A stretch of 64,000 bases of DNA from Alphaproteobacteria bacterium (GCA_028871055.1 JAGWON010000001.1:307421-371420); one strand, 5' to 3'; shown: positions 1-8,989, counted from the stretch's first letter. Translations and numbers: made by a program. Notes: a model not told the origin generated them from the letters alone.

Positions 1-15
1 CCCCTCTCGTTCGTC

Positions 16-108
16 ATTCCCGCGCACGCGGGAATCCAGGGCAAGCAAACGGAGCAGCGATTACCGATCATCACGCCGCCGTCCCTGGGTCCCCGCTTTC
101 GCGGGGAC
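16..108. repeat. Dispersed intergenic repeat with two palindromes
   Basis: Two perfect inverted repeats lie in a non-coding stretch. The first is at 16-35 (9-bp arms, ATTCCCGCG, 2-base loop). The second is at 89-108 (8-bp arms, GTCCCCGC, loop TTTC). The layout, a TTCCCGCG hairpin followed by a GTCCCCGC-TTTC-GCGGGGAC hairpin, resembles the repeat at 9262-9316, so it is probably one member of a dispersed repetitive family. No gene is seen between base 1 and 130. Confidence 0.6.
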
Positions 109-130
109 GACAGTGGAAAGAATTCGCGCG

Positions 131-1279
131 CTATCGCCAGAATTCGCGCGTCGCGATGCGGCAGCCTTCGGCCATCGCTGCGAGCTTGGCCCACACCACC
201 TGCGGATCGACCGCGGCCTGGCCGACCCAGGTGCCGTAGCCGCAATCGCTGCCGGCGGTGACGTTCTCGCGCCCGACCAGCTTGGCATAGCGGCCGAGGC
301 GCTGGGCGACGAGCTCGGGATGCTCGATGAAGTTCGACTTCGATTCGAGCACGCCAGGAACCAACACCTTGCCCGCCGGCAGCTTGACCGTCTCGAACAG
401 CGTCCACTCGTGCGCGTGGCGCGGATTGGCCGCCTCGAACGAGATCGCCGTCGGCTTCGCCTCGAGCACCAGGTCGATGATGTCGGCGAGGGGGACGTCG
501 CAATGGTGCGGGCCTTCGTAATTGCCCCAGCACAAATGCATGCGCAGACGGTCGGCCGGAATGTTGCGCACCGCGTGGTTGAGCGCCTCGATGTGGAGCG
601 CCGCCATCTTGCGGAACGCTTTGAGGTCGAGGTCGCCGAACTGGATGTGCCGTCCCATTGCCAGGTCGGGGCAATCGAGCTGCAGGATGACGCCGGCGCC
701 GGCCACGGTCTCGTATTCCGGCCGCATCGCCTCGGCGATCGCCTCGAGATAGGCCGCGTGCGAGGGATAATGGCCGTTGTGGAAGAAGAGCGAGATCACG
801 CCCGGCGAGGCCGCGCTCATGAACGCCGCCTCGTGGCGCACGCCCTGGAGCGCCGCCGTGAGGTTGGCGACGTCGGTGCGCGCGGCTTCAGGGTCCCTGA
901 CGGCGATGGGTCCGTTGCAGGCCGGCGTTTTGCGCCGCGCGCGGCCGGGGTCGCCGAACACCTTGCGGTGCAGGTTGGGGAAGTCGGCGAGGTCCTTGTA
1001 GCTCGTCACCGGGATGCCCTCGCCGCCGAAGCCGGCGAGACGGTCCTTGATGTAGGTGGCGTAGCTCGGCTTCGACATCTCGCCGTCGTTGACGATGTCG
1101 ACGCCGGCCGCGCTCTGCTGGCGCACCACCTCGGCGACCGCGTCGCGGATATGCGCGCCGAGCTGCGCACGGTCGACCGGCACGCCTTCCTCCTTGGCGT
1201 ACATGTCGCGGATCAGCCGTTCCGGCCGCGGCAGGCTGCCGGTGTGGGTGCACAGGAAGCGTTCGGTGCTGCGCTTCAT
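131..1279 (-). CDS. MetE C-terminal-like cobalamin-independent methyltransferase (UROD/MetE-like family)
   Basis: The 382-residue protein matches the catalytic C-terminal half of cobalamin-independent methionine synthase, without the N-terminal half of full MetE (about 750 residues). The expected zinc ligands are visible: His and Cys in MHLCWGN, Glu in SFEAAN, and Cys in GSDCGYG near the C terminus. The N terminus FLCTHTGSLPRP is typical of stand-alone family members. The ATG follows GGGAGGGACCG, a strong ribosome site. The methyl donor and acceptor cannot be read from sequence, since many stand-alone homologues are not methionine synthases. A second family member lies at 50911-52026. It is monocistronic or the last gene of its transcript. 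Confidence 0.85.
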   Translation of the reverse strand: MKRSTERFLCTHTGSLPRPERLIRDMYAKEEGVPVDRAQLGAHIRDAVAEVVRQQSAAGVDIVNDGEMSKPSYATYIKDRLAGFGGEGIPVTSYKDLADFPNLHRKVFGDPGRARRKTPACNGPIAVRDPEAARTDVANLTAALQGVRHEAAFMSAASPGVISLFFHNGHYPSHAAYLEAIAEAMRPEYETVAGAGVILQLDCPDLAMGRHIQFGDLDLKAFRKMAALHIEALNHAVRNIPADRLRMHLCWGNYEGPHHCDVPLADIIDLVLEAKPTAISFEAANPRHAHEWTLFETVKLPAGKVLVPGVLESKSNFIEHPELVAQRLGRYAKLVGRENVTAGSDCGYGTWVGQAAVDPQVVWAKLAAMAEGCRIATREFWR

Positions 1280-1318
1280 CGGTCCCTCCCGGCGCGAACG
1301 CTAGCAGGCCGCGGAGGC

Positions 1319-2194
1319 CTAGAGAACCGGCCAGACCCAGAAGACGAGGCCGACCAAGGCGATGAAACCGCCGCTCAGCACCTCGCCGTAGCGCTCGAGG
1401 GGACCGAGCGTCACCCGCTCGAGGCTTTTCGCCGAATAAGTGCATAGGAGCACGTAAGTGGCGATCGTGCTGGCCGCGAAGAGCAAGGACATGATCAAGA
1501 TCAGGCCGACGCCGAATTTGCCGGCGGCGAAGAACGCCGGCACGCCTTCGATCATCGGCGACGAGCCAAGGATCAGAAGCAGCGCGCCGCGACCAGTCGC
1601 CTTATGGGCGTGATCGTGCAACGGCGGATCGGATTCGAGCGTGGATATGATCGGATGCGCCGTCGCAATAGCATGGGCATGGAGATGGACGTGTGGCGGA
1701 CGGCGTTCGTGCCGATGGATATGCACGTGCCGGATCACATCGATGCTGTGGGCATGACCATGGTCAGGCTCGTTATGGTCATCGTCATGATGGCGAACGT
1801 GACCGCGCTCATCGCCGTGGCCATGCCCGTGACCATGCGGTCCTTGTTCGTGGCGCAGTTCGAGCAGTCCTGAAACGACGAACCATCCGCCGAATCCCAT
1901 CAGCGCGAGACTGGACACGGTATCGACGAATCCGCCGAACCGTCGCGCCGTGGCGACGCCGAGCAGCCAGATGACGGCGCCGATGACGAGGGTCGAGCCG
2001 ACGTGACCGATGCCGGCCTGAATGGCGGCGCGCGCGGTTTCCGCTCGCGACCAGCCGTTTTGGCGAGCGAGCACGGCGATCGGAACCCAATGGTCCGGCA
2101 CCATGGTGTGCAGGATGCCGACCGCGATGACGGCGACGATCAACAGCAGCGCGGGCGCCGTATCCAGGTCATGGAAGACATGGAAGAAAGGCAT
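1319..2194 (-). CDS. NicO/UreH-like nickel/cobalt efflux membrane protein, His-rich
   Basis: The 291-residue polytopic membrane protein carries the H-x4-DH motif (HTMVPDHW) of the nickel/cobalt transporter family near residue 30. A long cytoplasmic or periplasmic His/Asp-rich loop follows, with repeated HGHGHG, HHDDDH and HIHRH stretches at about residues 105-175. Several hydrophobic helices follow to a tryptophan-rich C terminus. The frame stays open further upstream, but the protein-like sequence begins at MPFFHVF, whose ATG is preceded by GGGAGC. The role is probably efflux of Ni, Co or a similar divalent cation. The His loop probably buffers the metal. Specificity is not determinable. Confidence 0.75.
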   Translation of the reverse strand: MPFFHVFHDLDTAPALLLIVAVIAVGILHTMVPDHWVPIAVLARQNGWSRAETARAAIQAGIGHVGSTLVIGAVIWLLGVATARRFGGFVDTVSSLALMGFGGWFVVSGLLELRHEQGPHGHGHGHGDERGHVRHHDDDHNEPDHGHAHSIDVIRHVHIHRHERRPPHVHLHAHAIATAHPIISTLESDPPLHDHAHKATGRGALLLILGSSPMIEGVPAFFAAGKFGVGLILIMSLLFAASTIATYVLLCTYSAKSLERVTLGPLERYGEVLSGGFIALVGLVFWVWPVL

Positions 2195-2465
2195 CACGTT
2201 CCCAATGCTCCCATGGCGCTGGCCGTCGAATTTGTCCTCGGCGCGCCCTCTGGCGCAGCCGTGTGCTGACCCCTCGCGGTTCGGCGTTCGTACATCCTGG
2301 GCGATCCCAGCCACGATCATAGCGCCGACCCGCCGCCGGTCCATGGCGGCGCGATGGGACCAAGGCGCATGCGGCTGCTGTGGCAATGCGATGACCGCGA
2401 TCATCGGTGGCTGGCGGAACCGGGGCGGGCCCATTTCGTTCTCTTGCTTGCACAAGGAGGTGCCC

Positions 2466-2837
2466 ATGACGCGTAAACCCCTCGTTCTCGCGGGGCTCTG
2501 TGTCGCCCTTCTCGCGGCGCCGGCGTTCGCCCAGCAAAGCAGCCCGGGCGGCGCCATGCCGCCGTCGTCGACCATGCCAACCGGCGTCCAGTCGGGCGGC
2601 AGTGCCGGCCCGGCGACCGGCATGACCAAGCCGAGCCCGACCAAGCCGAAGACTACAACGGCCCGGCACAAGACCCGTCACGTCGCGCAGGCCGAGCGGC
2701 AGAGCTGCTGGGATCTCGCCTGGCAATCGCAGGCGATGAAGAACTGCTTCGCCCTGCATCCCGAGCAGGCGGCGCAGCATCCTCAGGCCGCTCAGATGAC
2801 GAACCAGCCGAGCGGCACGCAAGGCGGATACCGCTGA
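2466..2837 (+). CDS. Small secreted protein, low complexity
   Basis: The 123-residue protein has a clear Sec signal peptide (KPLVLAGLCVALLAAPAFA, cleavage after AFA). The mature part is rich in Ser, Pro, Gly, Thr and Gln and then basic, with two Cys residues (SCWDLAWQSQAMKNCF) spaced to form a disulfide. No family is recognised. The ATG follows AAGGAGG at ideal spacing, and a strong intrinsic terminator lies 25 bases after the stop, so it is a free-standing gene. A periplasmic location is inferred from the signal peptide only. Confidence 0.75.
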   Translation: MTRKPLVLAGLCVALLAAPAFAQQSSPGGAMPPSSTMPTGVQSGGSAGPATGMTKPSPTKPKTTTARHKTRHVAQAERQSCWDLAWQSQAMKNCFALHPEQAAQHPQAAQMTNQPSGTQGGYR

Positions 2838-2862
2838 CGCTAGCGGTCATCGGCGCAAGCGC

Positions 2863-2890
2863 AAGGGGACGCCGCGGCGTCCCCTTTTTT
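2863..2890 (+). terminator. Rho-independent terminator
   Basis: A 10-bp perfect stem (AAGGGGACGC / GCGTCCCCTT) with loop CGCG is followed by a run of T. It sits just after the small secreted protein gene. Confidence 0.9.
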
Positions 2891-2991
2891 CCGCTAAGCG
2901 ACTGCCGGTACAGGATTGTTGATCGTCCGGCAGGCCTGCCGCACTATGGCTGCGTTCGCCGCGGGCGGGCGGGAGGACGAATTTTAATTCT

Positions 2992-3813
2992 ATGAGCATA
3001 ACCGCATCGGGCATCCGACGCGCGGCGCCGGCCGCGGCGCAAGGCGGCCACATCGTCGTTCGCGGGTTGACGAAGCGCTACGGAGCGTTGAGCGTCTTCG
3101 AGGGCGTCGATCTCGACGTCGCCGAGCGCGAGATCGTCGCGCTGGTGGGGCCCTCGGGCTGCGGAAAGACGACGCTGCTGCGCTGCGTCGACGGCCTCAT
3201 CCCTGCCGAGGGCGCGGTCTTGGTCGACGGCGAGATCGTGCGCGAGCCGCGGCCCGGCATCGCCATGGTCTTCCAGCACTTCGGGCTGTTTCCGTGGAAG
3301 ACGGTCTACGACAACGTCGCCTATGGCCTGCGCATGGCCGGCGTGGAATCCGCCGAGATCGCGCGTCGCGTGCCGCAATTCATCAGCCTCGTCGGCCTCG
3401 CCGGCTTCGAGAAGGCCTATCCCTATCAGCTGTCGGGCGGCATGCAGCAGCGCTGCGGCCTGGCGCGCGCGCTCGCGGTCGATCCGCGCGTGCTGCTGAT
3501 GGACGAGCCCTTCGCCGCGGTCGACGCGCAGACGCGCGAGATCCTGCAATTCGAGCTGCTGCGCATCTGGGAGCGCCAGCCGACGACCATGCTGTTCGTC
3601 ACCCACTCGATCGAGGAGGCGGTGCTGATGGGCGACCGCGTCGTCGTGCTCAAGGGCCGGCCGTCGCGCATCCACGAGGACATCACCGTCGACCTGCCGC
3701 GGCCGCGCTCGCGCGCGACGTTCACCCTGCCGCGTTTTGCCGAGCTGCGCGAGCGGGTCTGGTCGACGCTGATGAGCGAAGCCAAGAAGGCCGAGTTCCA
3801 AGTCGGCCCGTAA
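2992..3813 (+). CDS. ABC transporter ATP-binding protein, NitT/TauT (SsuB/TauB) type
   Basis: The 273-residue ATPase energises the importer encoded by the next three genes. Walker A is GPSGCGKTTL near residue 52, the Q-loop is VFQHFGLFPW, the signature is LSGGMQQR and Walker B is VLLMDEPFAAVD, followed by the switch His in FVTHSIEEA. This fits the nitrate/sulfonate/taurine subfamily, which imports small organic anions, aromatics or pyrimidine precursors. The order ATPase, binding protein, permease, permease on one strand with short gaps indicates one operon (2992-6435). The ATG has only a distant GGGAGG. Confidence 0.9.
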   Translation: MSITASGIRRAAPAAAQGGHIVVRGLTKRYGALSVFEGVDLDVAEREIVALVGPSGCGKTTLLRCVDGLIPAEGAVLVDGEIVREPRPGIAMVFQHFGLFPWKTVYDNVAYGLRMAGVESAEIARRVPQFISLVGLAGFEKAYPYQLSGGMQQRCGLARALAVDPRVLLMDEPFAAVDAQTREILQFELLRIWERQPTTMLFVTHSIEEAVLMGDRVVVLKGRPSRIHEDITVDLPRPRSRATFTLPRFAELRERVWSTLMSEAKKAEFQVGP

Positions 3814-3849
3814 TCGCGACAACAACGATCGAGGGAGGGAGGACGAGCC

Positions 3850-4863
3850 GTGTTCCGCAAAACCGCCACCGCCGTTGCGCTGCTGGTCGCCGCGCTTGCC
3901 GTGCCGCTGGCGCCGCCGACGCTAGCGCAAACGCCGAAGATCGTGCTGGCGCCACCCGGCGTTCCGCCGATCTTCGGCTCGATCATCGCCTTCGTCGCGC
4001 AGGACCGGAGCTTTTTCAAGAAATACGGCGTCGATGTCGAGCTGCGGTCGTTCGACAACGGCACCGCCGCCTCGCGCGCGGTGCTGGCCGGCGATCTCGA
4101 CGCCTCGATGTCGGCGACGCCGCTGCTCATCAAGCAGGTCGCCAACGCCGGCGTTCCGCTGATCGCGATCTATGGCTGGCCCAAGCCCGATTTCGAGCTC
4201 GGTACCACCGACGCCGCCAAGGCCAAATGCACCGATCTCAAGGGTCAGCAGGTCGGCATCGACACGCCGGGCGGTGCGCGCTCGATCGCGCTCAAATCCA
4301 TTCTCGTCGGCGGCTGTCACATGGCGCTCGACGACGTCCAGCAGGTGGCACTCGGCTCCAACACCGCCAGCGCGATGATCGCCGGCCAGATCAAGTACGG
4401 GATTCTCCACCTCGACGACGTGCCCGAGATCGAGAGCCACGGCAAGAAGGTGACGATCATCGAGACGCTGCGCCAGGCCAGCCCGATCAACCATTGGCTG
4501 GTGATCGTCGCGCGCAAGGACACGCTCGCCAAGAAGCGCGAAGCCTTCGTGCGCATGATGGCCGGCATCATCGCCGCGGCGCATTACATGGCGGATCCGA
4601 AGAACGCCGAGCGCGTGGCGACGATCGCCCAGATCACCGGGCGCAGCCACACGATCGCGCTCGGCGCGCTCAAGGAGTATCTCAAGTACGGCCTGTGGGC
4701 GATCGACAACGACGGGTTGCCCAAGGAGAAGATCGAAAAGTTCATCGCCTTTCAGGCCAAGGTCGGCGGCATCCAGAAGGGCAAGACGTTGCCGACCTAT
4801 GAGCAGCTCGTCGATGCATCGATCTGGCGCGACGCCAATGCGCTCTACCAGAAATCGCACTGA
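3850..4863 (+). CDS. ABC transporter substrate-binding protein, NMT1/THI5-SsuA-like
   Basis: The 337-residue periplasmic binding protein has an N-terminal signal peptide ending near TLAQ. The segment that follows is typical of NMT1/SsuA proteins (helix around FFKKYGVDVELRSFDNG, then an AVLAGDLDAS turn where the ligand-responsive lobe starts). The start is a GTG directly after GGAGGGAGGACGAGCC, a strong ribosome site 37 bases after the ATPase gene. The ligand is unknown. The downstream hydrolase and M24 genes suggest an amide or ester that is cleaved after import. Confidence 0.85.
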   Translation: MFRKTATAVALLVAALAVPLAPPTLAQTPKIVLAPPGVPPIFGSIIAFVAQDRSFFKKYGVDVELRSFDNGTAASRAVLAGDLDASMSATPLLIKQVANAGVPLIAIYGWPKPDFELGTTDAAKAKCTDLKGQQVGIDTPGGARSIALKSILVGGCHMALDDVQQVALGSNTASAMIAGQIKYGILHLDDVPEIESHGKKVTIIETLRQASPINHWLVIVARKDTLAKKREAFVRMMAGIIAAAHYMADPKNAERVATIAQITGRSHTIALGALKEYLKYGLWAIDNDGLPKEKIEKFIAFQAKVGGIQKGKTLPTYEQLVDASIWRDANALYQKSH

Positions 4864-4874
4864 GGGGGCGAGCC

Positions 4875-5627
4875 TTGCGGCGTGAGACGCTCAAGCGGCA
4901 TGCGCCGTTCGTCCTGAGCCTCATCGTCGGTGCGGCGGCTTGGGAGATCGTCGGCCGCCACACCAGCGTCGCGTTCATGGCGCCGCTGTCGGACACGCTG
5001 GCGCGGTTGTGGCAGCTCACCCGTTCGGGCGAGCTGCCGCGGCAGGCGCTGTCCTCGGCCGCGCTGTTCGTCACCGGCCTCGCGCTCGCGATCGTCGTCG
5101 GCATGCCGTTGGGCCTCCTCATGGCCCGGCTCAAATGGCTGCGCGAGGCCCTCGACGTCTACGTCATGGTGCTCTACGCCACGCCGATGGTGGCGCTCAT
5201 CCCGTTCATCCTGTCGCTGATGGGGTTCGGGTTCGCGCCCAAGGTGCTGGTGGTGTTCCTGTTCGCGGTGTTTCCGATTCTCTACAACACGATCGAGGGC
5301 GCGCGCAGCATCAAGCCGGAATTGATCGAAGTGGCGCGATCCTATCGCTCGCGCGAGTGGGCGCTGTGGCGCGAGGTCATGGTGCCCTACACGCTGCCCT
5401 ATACCATGACCGGCATCCGCCAGGCGATCGGCCGCGCGCTCGTCGGCATGATCGCGGCGGAGTTCTTCCTGTCGGCGACCGGGCTCGGCCAACTCATCAT
5501 GACCGCGACGCAGAGCTTCGACACCGCGGCGGTTTTCGCCGCCATCCTGGTCATCGTCGCGGCGGGTGTCGGCCTCATGCGTCTGGGGCGGATGCTCGAG
5601 GCGCGCTTCGCACAGTGGCGGACGTGA
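4875..5627 (+). CDS. ABC transporter permease (NitT/TauT type), first
   Basis: The 250-residue inner-membrane permease has about six hydrophobic segments. The cytoplasmic EAA-type loop lies near residues 155-185 (IEVARSYRSREWALWREV), where it docks to the ATPase. The start is a TTG preceded by GAGGGGG; no better in-frame start is seen. It lies 11 bases after the binding-protein gene and 4 bases before the second permease, so transport is probably by a permease heterodimer. Confidence 0.85.
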   Translation: MRRETLKRHAPFVLSLIVGAAAWEIVGRHTSVAFMAPLSDTLARLWQLTRSGELPRQALSSAALFVTGLALAIVVGMPLGLLMARLKWLREALDVYVMVLYATPMVALIPFILSLMGFGFAPKVLVVFLFAVFPILYNTIEGARSIKPELIEVARSYRSREWALWREVMVPYTLPYTMTGIRQAIGRALVGMIAAEFFLSATGLGQLIMTATQSFDTAAVFAAILVIVAAGVGLMRLGRMLEARFAQWRT

Positions 5628-5631
5628 CGCC

Positions 5632-6435
5632 ATGACCGTCACCACGATCACCGCCGTCGCGCCGCGCCGGTTCCAGATGACCGGTCCGACGGTACCGCGC
5701 CTCGTCGCCGGGCTGGTCATCCTGGCGCTCTGGGAAGGCGTGGTGCGCGGCTTCGCGCCCGATTTCGTGGCGACGCCGACCGGCATCGTCCTGGCGTTCC
5801 CGCGCGTGATCGTCAGCGCGCCGTTCCTCGCCGCCCTGGCACAGACGCTCGGCGCTGTTGCCGAGGGACTCGCCATCGCCATCGTCTTCGGCACCACGAT
5901 CGGCCTGGCGATGGGGCGCAGCGTCCTTGCCGACCGCGTGCTGCACCATTACGTCAACGCGTTCTACGCCATGCCGATGCTGGTGGTGCTGCCGCTGTTC
6001 TCGCTGTGGTTCGGCTATACCGGCGCGGCGAGGCTCGCCACCGTGGTATTCTCGGCGATCTTCTCGATCGTCGTCAGCGTCGGCGACGGTGCCCATTCGG
6101 TGCCGCACGACTATCTCGAGGTCGCGCATTCCTTCCGCGCCGGGCGGATCTGCACGCTGTTCGAGATCGTGCTGCCCGCCTCGCTGCCCTATTTCCTCGC
6201 CGGCTTGCGGATCGCGGCGGGCCGCGCGCTGATCGGCGCCGTGGTGGCGGAATTCTTCACCGCCATCGGCGGCCTGGGCTATTTCATCCTCTTCAATTCG
6301 CGCACCTTTCACGACAACACGGCCTTCGTCGCGGTGGTGTTCTTGGCCGCGTTCGGCATCGGCTTCGACCTGCTGACGAGCTGGGCGACGCGGCGGTTCC
6401 TGCCGTGGTATCGCCGCGACGAGGCCGCCGAGTGA
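5632..6435 (+). CDS. ABC transporter permease (NitT/TauT type), second
   Basis: The 267-residue inner-membrane permease is similar in plan to its upstream neighbour but clearly diverged. The EAA-type loop is visible as YLEVAHSFRAGRICTLFEIV near residue 165, followed by LPYFLAGLRIAAGRALIGAV. The ATG at 5632 lies 4 bases after the preceding stop. The frame is open further upstream, but that part overlaps the first permease and carries no family sequence. The pair forms the transmembrane pore of the 2992-6435 importer. Confidence 0.85.
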   Translation: MTVTTITAVAPRRFQMTGPTVPRLVAGLVILALWEGVVRGFAPDFVATPTGIVLAFPRVIVSAPFLAALAQTLGAVAEGLAIAIVFGTTIGLAMGRSVLADRVLHHYVNAFYAMPMLVVLPLFSLWFGYTGAARLATVVFSAIFSIVVSVGDGAHSVPHDYLEVAHSFRAGRICTLFEIVLPASLPYFLAGLRIAAGRALIGAVVAEFFTAIGGLGYFILFNSRTFHDNTAFVAVVFLAAFGIGFDLLTSWATRRFLPWYRRDEAAE

Positions 6436-6466
6436 CCGCGTCCGCGCTGCGCCCGGAGACCGACTA

Positions 6467-7588
6467 GTGCCCGACGCACCGATCGCCGATCCGCGCGTCG
6501 CGGCGGCCATCTCGCACTGGGCGCCGCGCTTCGTCGCCAACGGCATCACGCTGACCGACTTCCAGGAGGTGACCGGCGCGATCCGCGCGTGGAGTGACTG
6601 GTGCGCCCGATGGTCCGAGCGCGCCGACATCCACGCCGCGCTCGGCCGCGAGGCGTTGGTGGCGCGGCATTTCGTCAGCGCCGCCGAGCACCTGTCGCGC
6701 GCCGCCGTCACCTACCACTTCGCCAAGTTCCTATTCGTCGACGATATGGCACAGCTGAAAGCGGCGCATATGAAGGCGGTCGAATGCCACAAGCTCGCCT
6801 TGCCGCATCTCGCGCCGCCGGGCGAATACGTGCGTATCCCCTATCAGGGCAAGCACCTTGCCGCCGTGCTGCGCAAGCCCGCGGGTGCGGCCGGCGTAGC
6901 TCGTCCAGAGCGAAGCAAACTCAACCAACCTCCGCCGGTGGTGGTGATGGTCATGGGCCTCGATTCCGCCAAGGAAGAGATGATCGCCTATCAGCAGACG
7001 TTCCTGGCGCGCGGCCTGGCGACGCTGACCTTCGACGGGCCGGGTCAGGGCGAAGCCGAATACGACTTCCCGATCCGCGGCGACTACGAAGTCGCTGTCA
7101 AGGCCGTGATCGACTGGCTCGAGAGTCGGCGCGACGTCAACGCGGCGCGCGTCGGATTGTGGGGCGTGAGCCTCGGCGGCTATTACGCGCCGCGCGCGGC
7201 CGCCTTCGAAAGGCGGGTCAAGGCCTGCATTGCGCTCGCCGGACCCTACGACTGGTTCGGCATCTGGGACCGGCTGCCCGAGATCACCCGCGCCGCCTTC
7301 CGCGTGCGCTCGCACGCCGCCGACGAAGCCGCCGCCCGCAAGAACGCCGCGGCCCTGTCGCTCAAGGGCATCGCCCACAAGATCGAATGCCCGATCTTCA
7401 TCGTTTCCGGCCGGCTCGATCGCATCGTGCCGTCGGAAGAGGCCGGGCGGCTCGCCGCCGAGGTCAAAGGCCCGTGCGAGCTTTTGATCATTCCCGACGG
7501 CAACCACGTCGCCAACAACCGCCCCTACCGCTATCGTCCACAGACCGCCGATTGGATGGCGGCGCAGTTGGGCGCCGGTGCAGGCTGA
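6467..7588 (+). CDS. Alpha/beta hydrolase (FrsA / 2,6-dihydroxypseudooxynicotine hydrolase-like)
   Basis: The 373-residue hydrolase has an N-terminal helical region (about 1-130) followed by an alpha/beta hydrolase core. The nucleophile elbow GVSLGG lies near residue 230, the acid is probably the Asp in SGRLDRIVP, and the catalytic His is in DGNHVANN near residue 348. The helical N-terminal cap with this core is seen in C-C bond and ester hydrolases such as 2,6-dihydroxypseudooxynicotine hydrolase. The start is GTG with GGAG upstream. It lies 31 bases after the transporter operon and probably acts on the imported compound; the substrate is inferred only in that general sense. Confidence 0.8.
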   Translation: MPDAPIADPRVAAAISHWAPRFVANGITLTDFQEVTGAIRAWSDWCARWSERADIHAALGREALVARHFVSAAEHLSRAAVTYHFAKFLFVDDMAQLKAAHMKAVECHKLALPHLAPPGEYVRIPYQGKHLAAVLRKPAGAAGVARPERSKLNQPPPVVVMVMGLDSAKEEMIAYQQTFLARGLATLTFDGPGQGEAEYDFPIRGDYEVAVKAVIDWLESRRDVNAARVGLWGVSLGGYYAPRAAAFERRVKACIALAGPYDWFGIWDRLPEITRAAFRVRSHAADEAAARKNAAALSLKGIAHKIECPIFIVSGRLDRIVPSEEAGRLAAEVKGPCELLIIPDGNHVANNRPYRYRPQTADWMAAQLGAGAG

Positions 7589-7596
7589 GAGGAACC

Positions 7597-8901
7597 ATGC
7601 CGAAGAACGGAAAACGCGAACCCATCATCGTCAATCCCGAGGACATCGATCCGCGCTACGACTGGAAGCGGCCGATCATGGCGCTGGGGCCGAACGCGGT
7701 CGATTTCGAGGAGCGCATCGATTTCCGCCGCCTCCATCGCTATCGCCTCGGCCGCACGCGCCAGGCGCTGGCCAAGTCGGGCCTCGGCGCGCTGCTGGTC
7801 TTCGACCAGTACAACATCCGCTACATCACCTCGACGGTGATCGGCAATTGGGCGCGCGACAAGTTCACCCGCTACGCGCTGCTACCCGGCGCCGGCGAAC
7901 CGCATATCTGGGATTTCGGCTCGGCGGCGAAGCACCACCGCATGTACGCGCCGTGGCTCAAGCCGCACAACTGCCACGCCGGCATGCTCGGCATGCGCGG
8001 GGCCGTCGCGCCCAAGATCGGCCTGATGCGCTCGGCCGCCGAGGAGCTCAAGTCGATCCTCAAGGAGCACGGCGTCGTCGACCAGCCGGTCGGCGTCGAT
8101 CTGGTCGAGCCGGCGATGCTGTTCGAGCTCCAGGCCGTGGGCCTCAAGGTGGTCGACGGCCAGCAGGTCATGCTCGACGCGCGCGAGATCAAGAGCAACG
8201 ACGAGATCGCGCTCCTCAACATGTCGGCGGCGATCGTCGACGGCTGCTACCAGACCATCGCCGAGCATTTGAAGCCCGGCATCCGCGAGAACGAGATCGT
8301 GGGATTGGCCAACAAGCGGCTCTACGAGCTGGGCTCCGACGACGTCGAGGCGATCAACGCCATCTCGGGCGAGCGCTGCTCGCCCCATCCGCACAACTTC
8401 ACCGACCGGCTGATCCGCCCCGGCGACCAGGCATTCTTCGACATCATCCAGTCGGTGCACGGCTATCGCACCTGCTATTACCGCACCTTCAACGTCGGCC
8501 GGGCGACGCCGGCGCAGCGCGACGCCTACAAGAAGGCGCGCGAGTGGATCGACAAGGCGATCGCGCTGGTGAAGCCGGGCGTCACCACCGACAAGATCGC
8601 CAAATGCTGGCCCAAGGCGACCGAGATCGGCTTTGCCAGCGAGATGGAGGCGTTCGGCCTGCTCTTCGGCCATGGCCTCGGCCTCGGCTTGCACGAGCGG
8701 CCGATCATCTCGCGGCTCAACTCCTTCGACGATCCGCAGGAGATCAAGGCCGGCATGGTCTTCGCGCTCGAGACCTATTGCCCGGCGGGCGACGGCTATT
8801 CCGCCGCGCGCATCGAGGAGGAGGTGGTCTGCACGCCGACCGGCGCCAAGGTGATCACGCTCTACCCCGCCGAAACCCTGCCGATTGCCAATCCGTACTA
8901 A
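7597..8901 (+). CDS. M24-fold (Xaa-Pro peptidase/DddP-like) hydrolase with altered metal site
   Basis: The 434-residue protein has a creatinase-like N-terminal domain (about 50-215, with LLVFDQYNIRYIT) and a pita-bread M24 domain. Of the five usual metal ligands, the first Asp (FFDIIQS), the His (GHGLGLGLHE) and two Glu (FALETY and RIEEEVV) are present. The second Asp of the G-Y-x2-D-x2-R-T-F motif is Cys here (GYRTCYYRTF). Overall it resembles the branch that holds DMSP lyase DddP and proline-dipeptidase paralogues, so true peptidase or lyase activity is uncertain. The ATG follows GAGAGGA. It lies 8 bases after the hydrolase gene, in the same operon. Confidence 0.8.
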   Translation: MPKNGKREPIIVNPEDIDPRYDWKRPIMALGPNAVDFEERIDFRRLHRYRLGRTRQALAKSGLGALLVFDQYNIRYITSTVIGNWARDKFTRYALLPGAGEPHIWDFGSAAKHHRMYAPWLKPHNCHAGMLGMRGAVAPKIGLMRSAAEELKSILKEHGVVDQPVGVDLVEPAMLFELQAVGLKVVDGQQVMLDAREIKSNDEIALLNMSAAIVDGCYQTIAEHLKPGIRENEIVGLANKRLYELGSDDVEAINAISGERCSPHPHNFTDRLIRPGDQAFFDIIQSVHGYRTCYYRTFNVGRATPAQRDAYKKAREWIDKAIALVKPGVTTDKIAKCWPKATEIGFASEMEAFGLLFGHGLGLGLHERPIISRLNSFDDPQEIKAGMVFALETYCPAGDGYSAARIEEEVVCTPTGAKVITLYPAETLPIANPY

Positions 8902-8989
8902 CCGCGAACTGTGACCATCGCGTGTCACGGCTGATTGTTCGTCCCGAATTTCTGTAATCGGTGCAAGATAACCGTAAGGGGAGTGGTGC

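Noticed and set aside
7597..8901. Calling the M24-type protein DMSP lyase DddP
   Set aside because: Similarity is to the broad branch only and a metal ligand differs; the substrate cannot be claimed.
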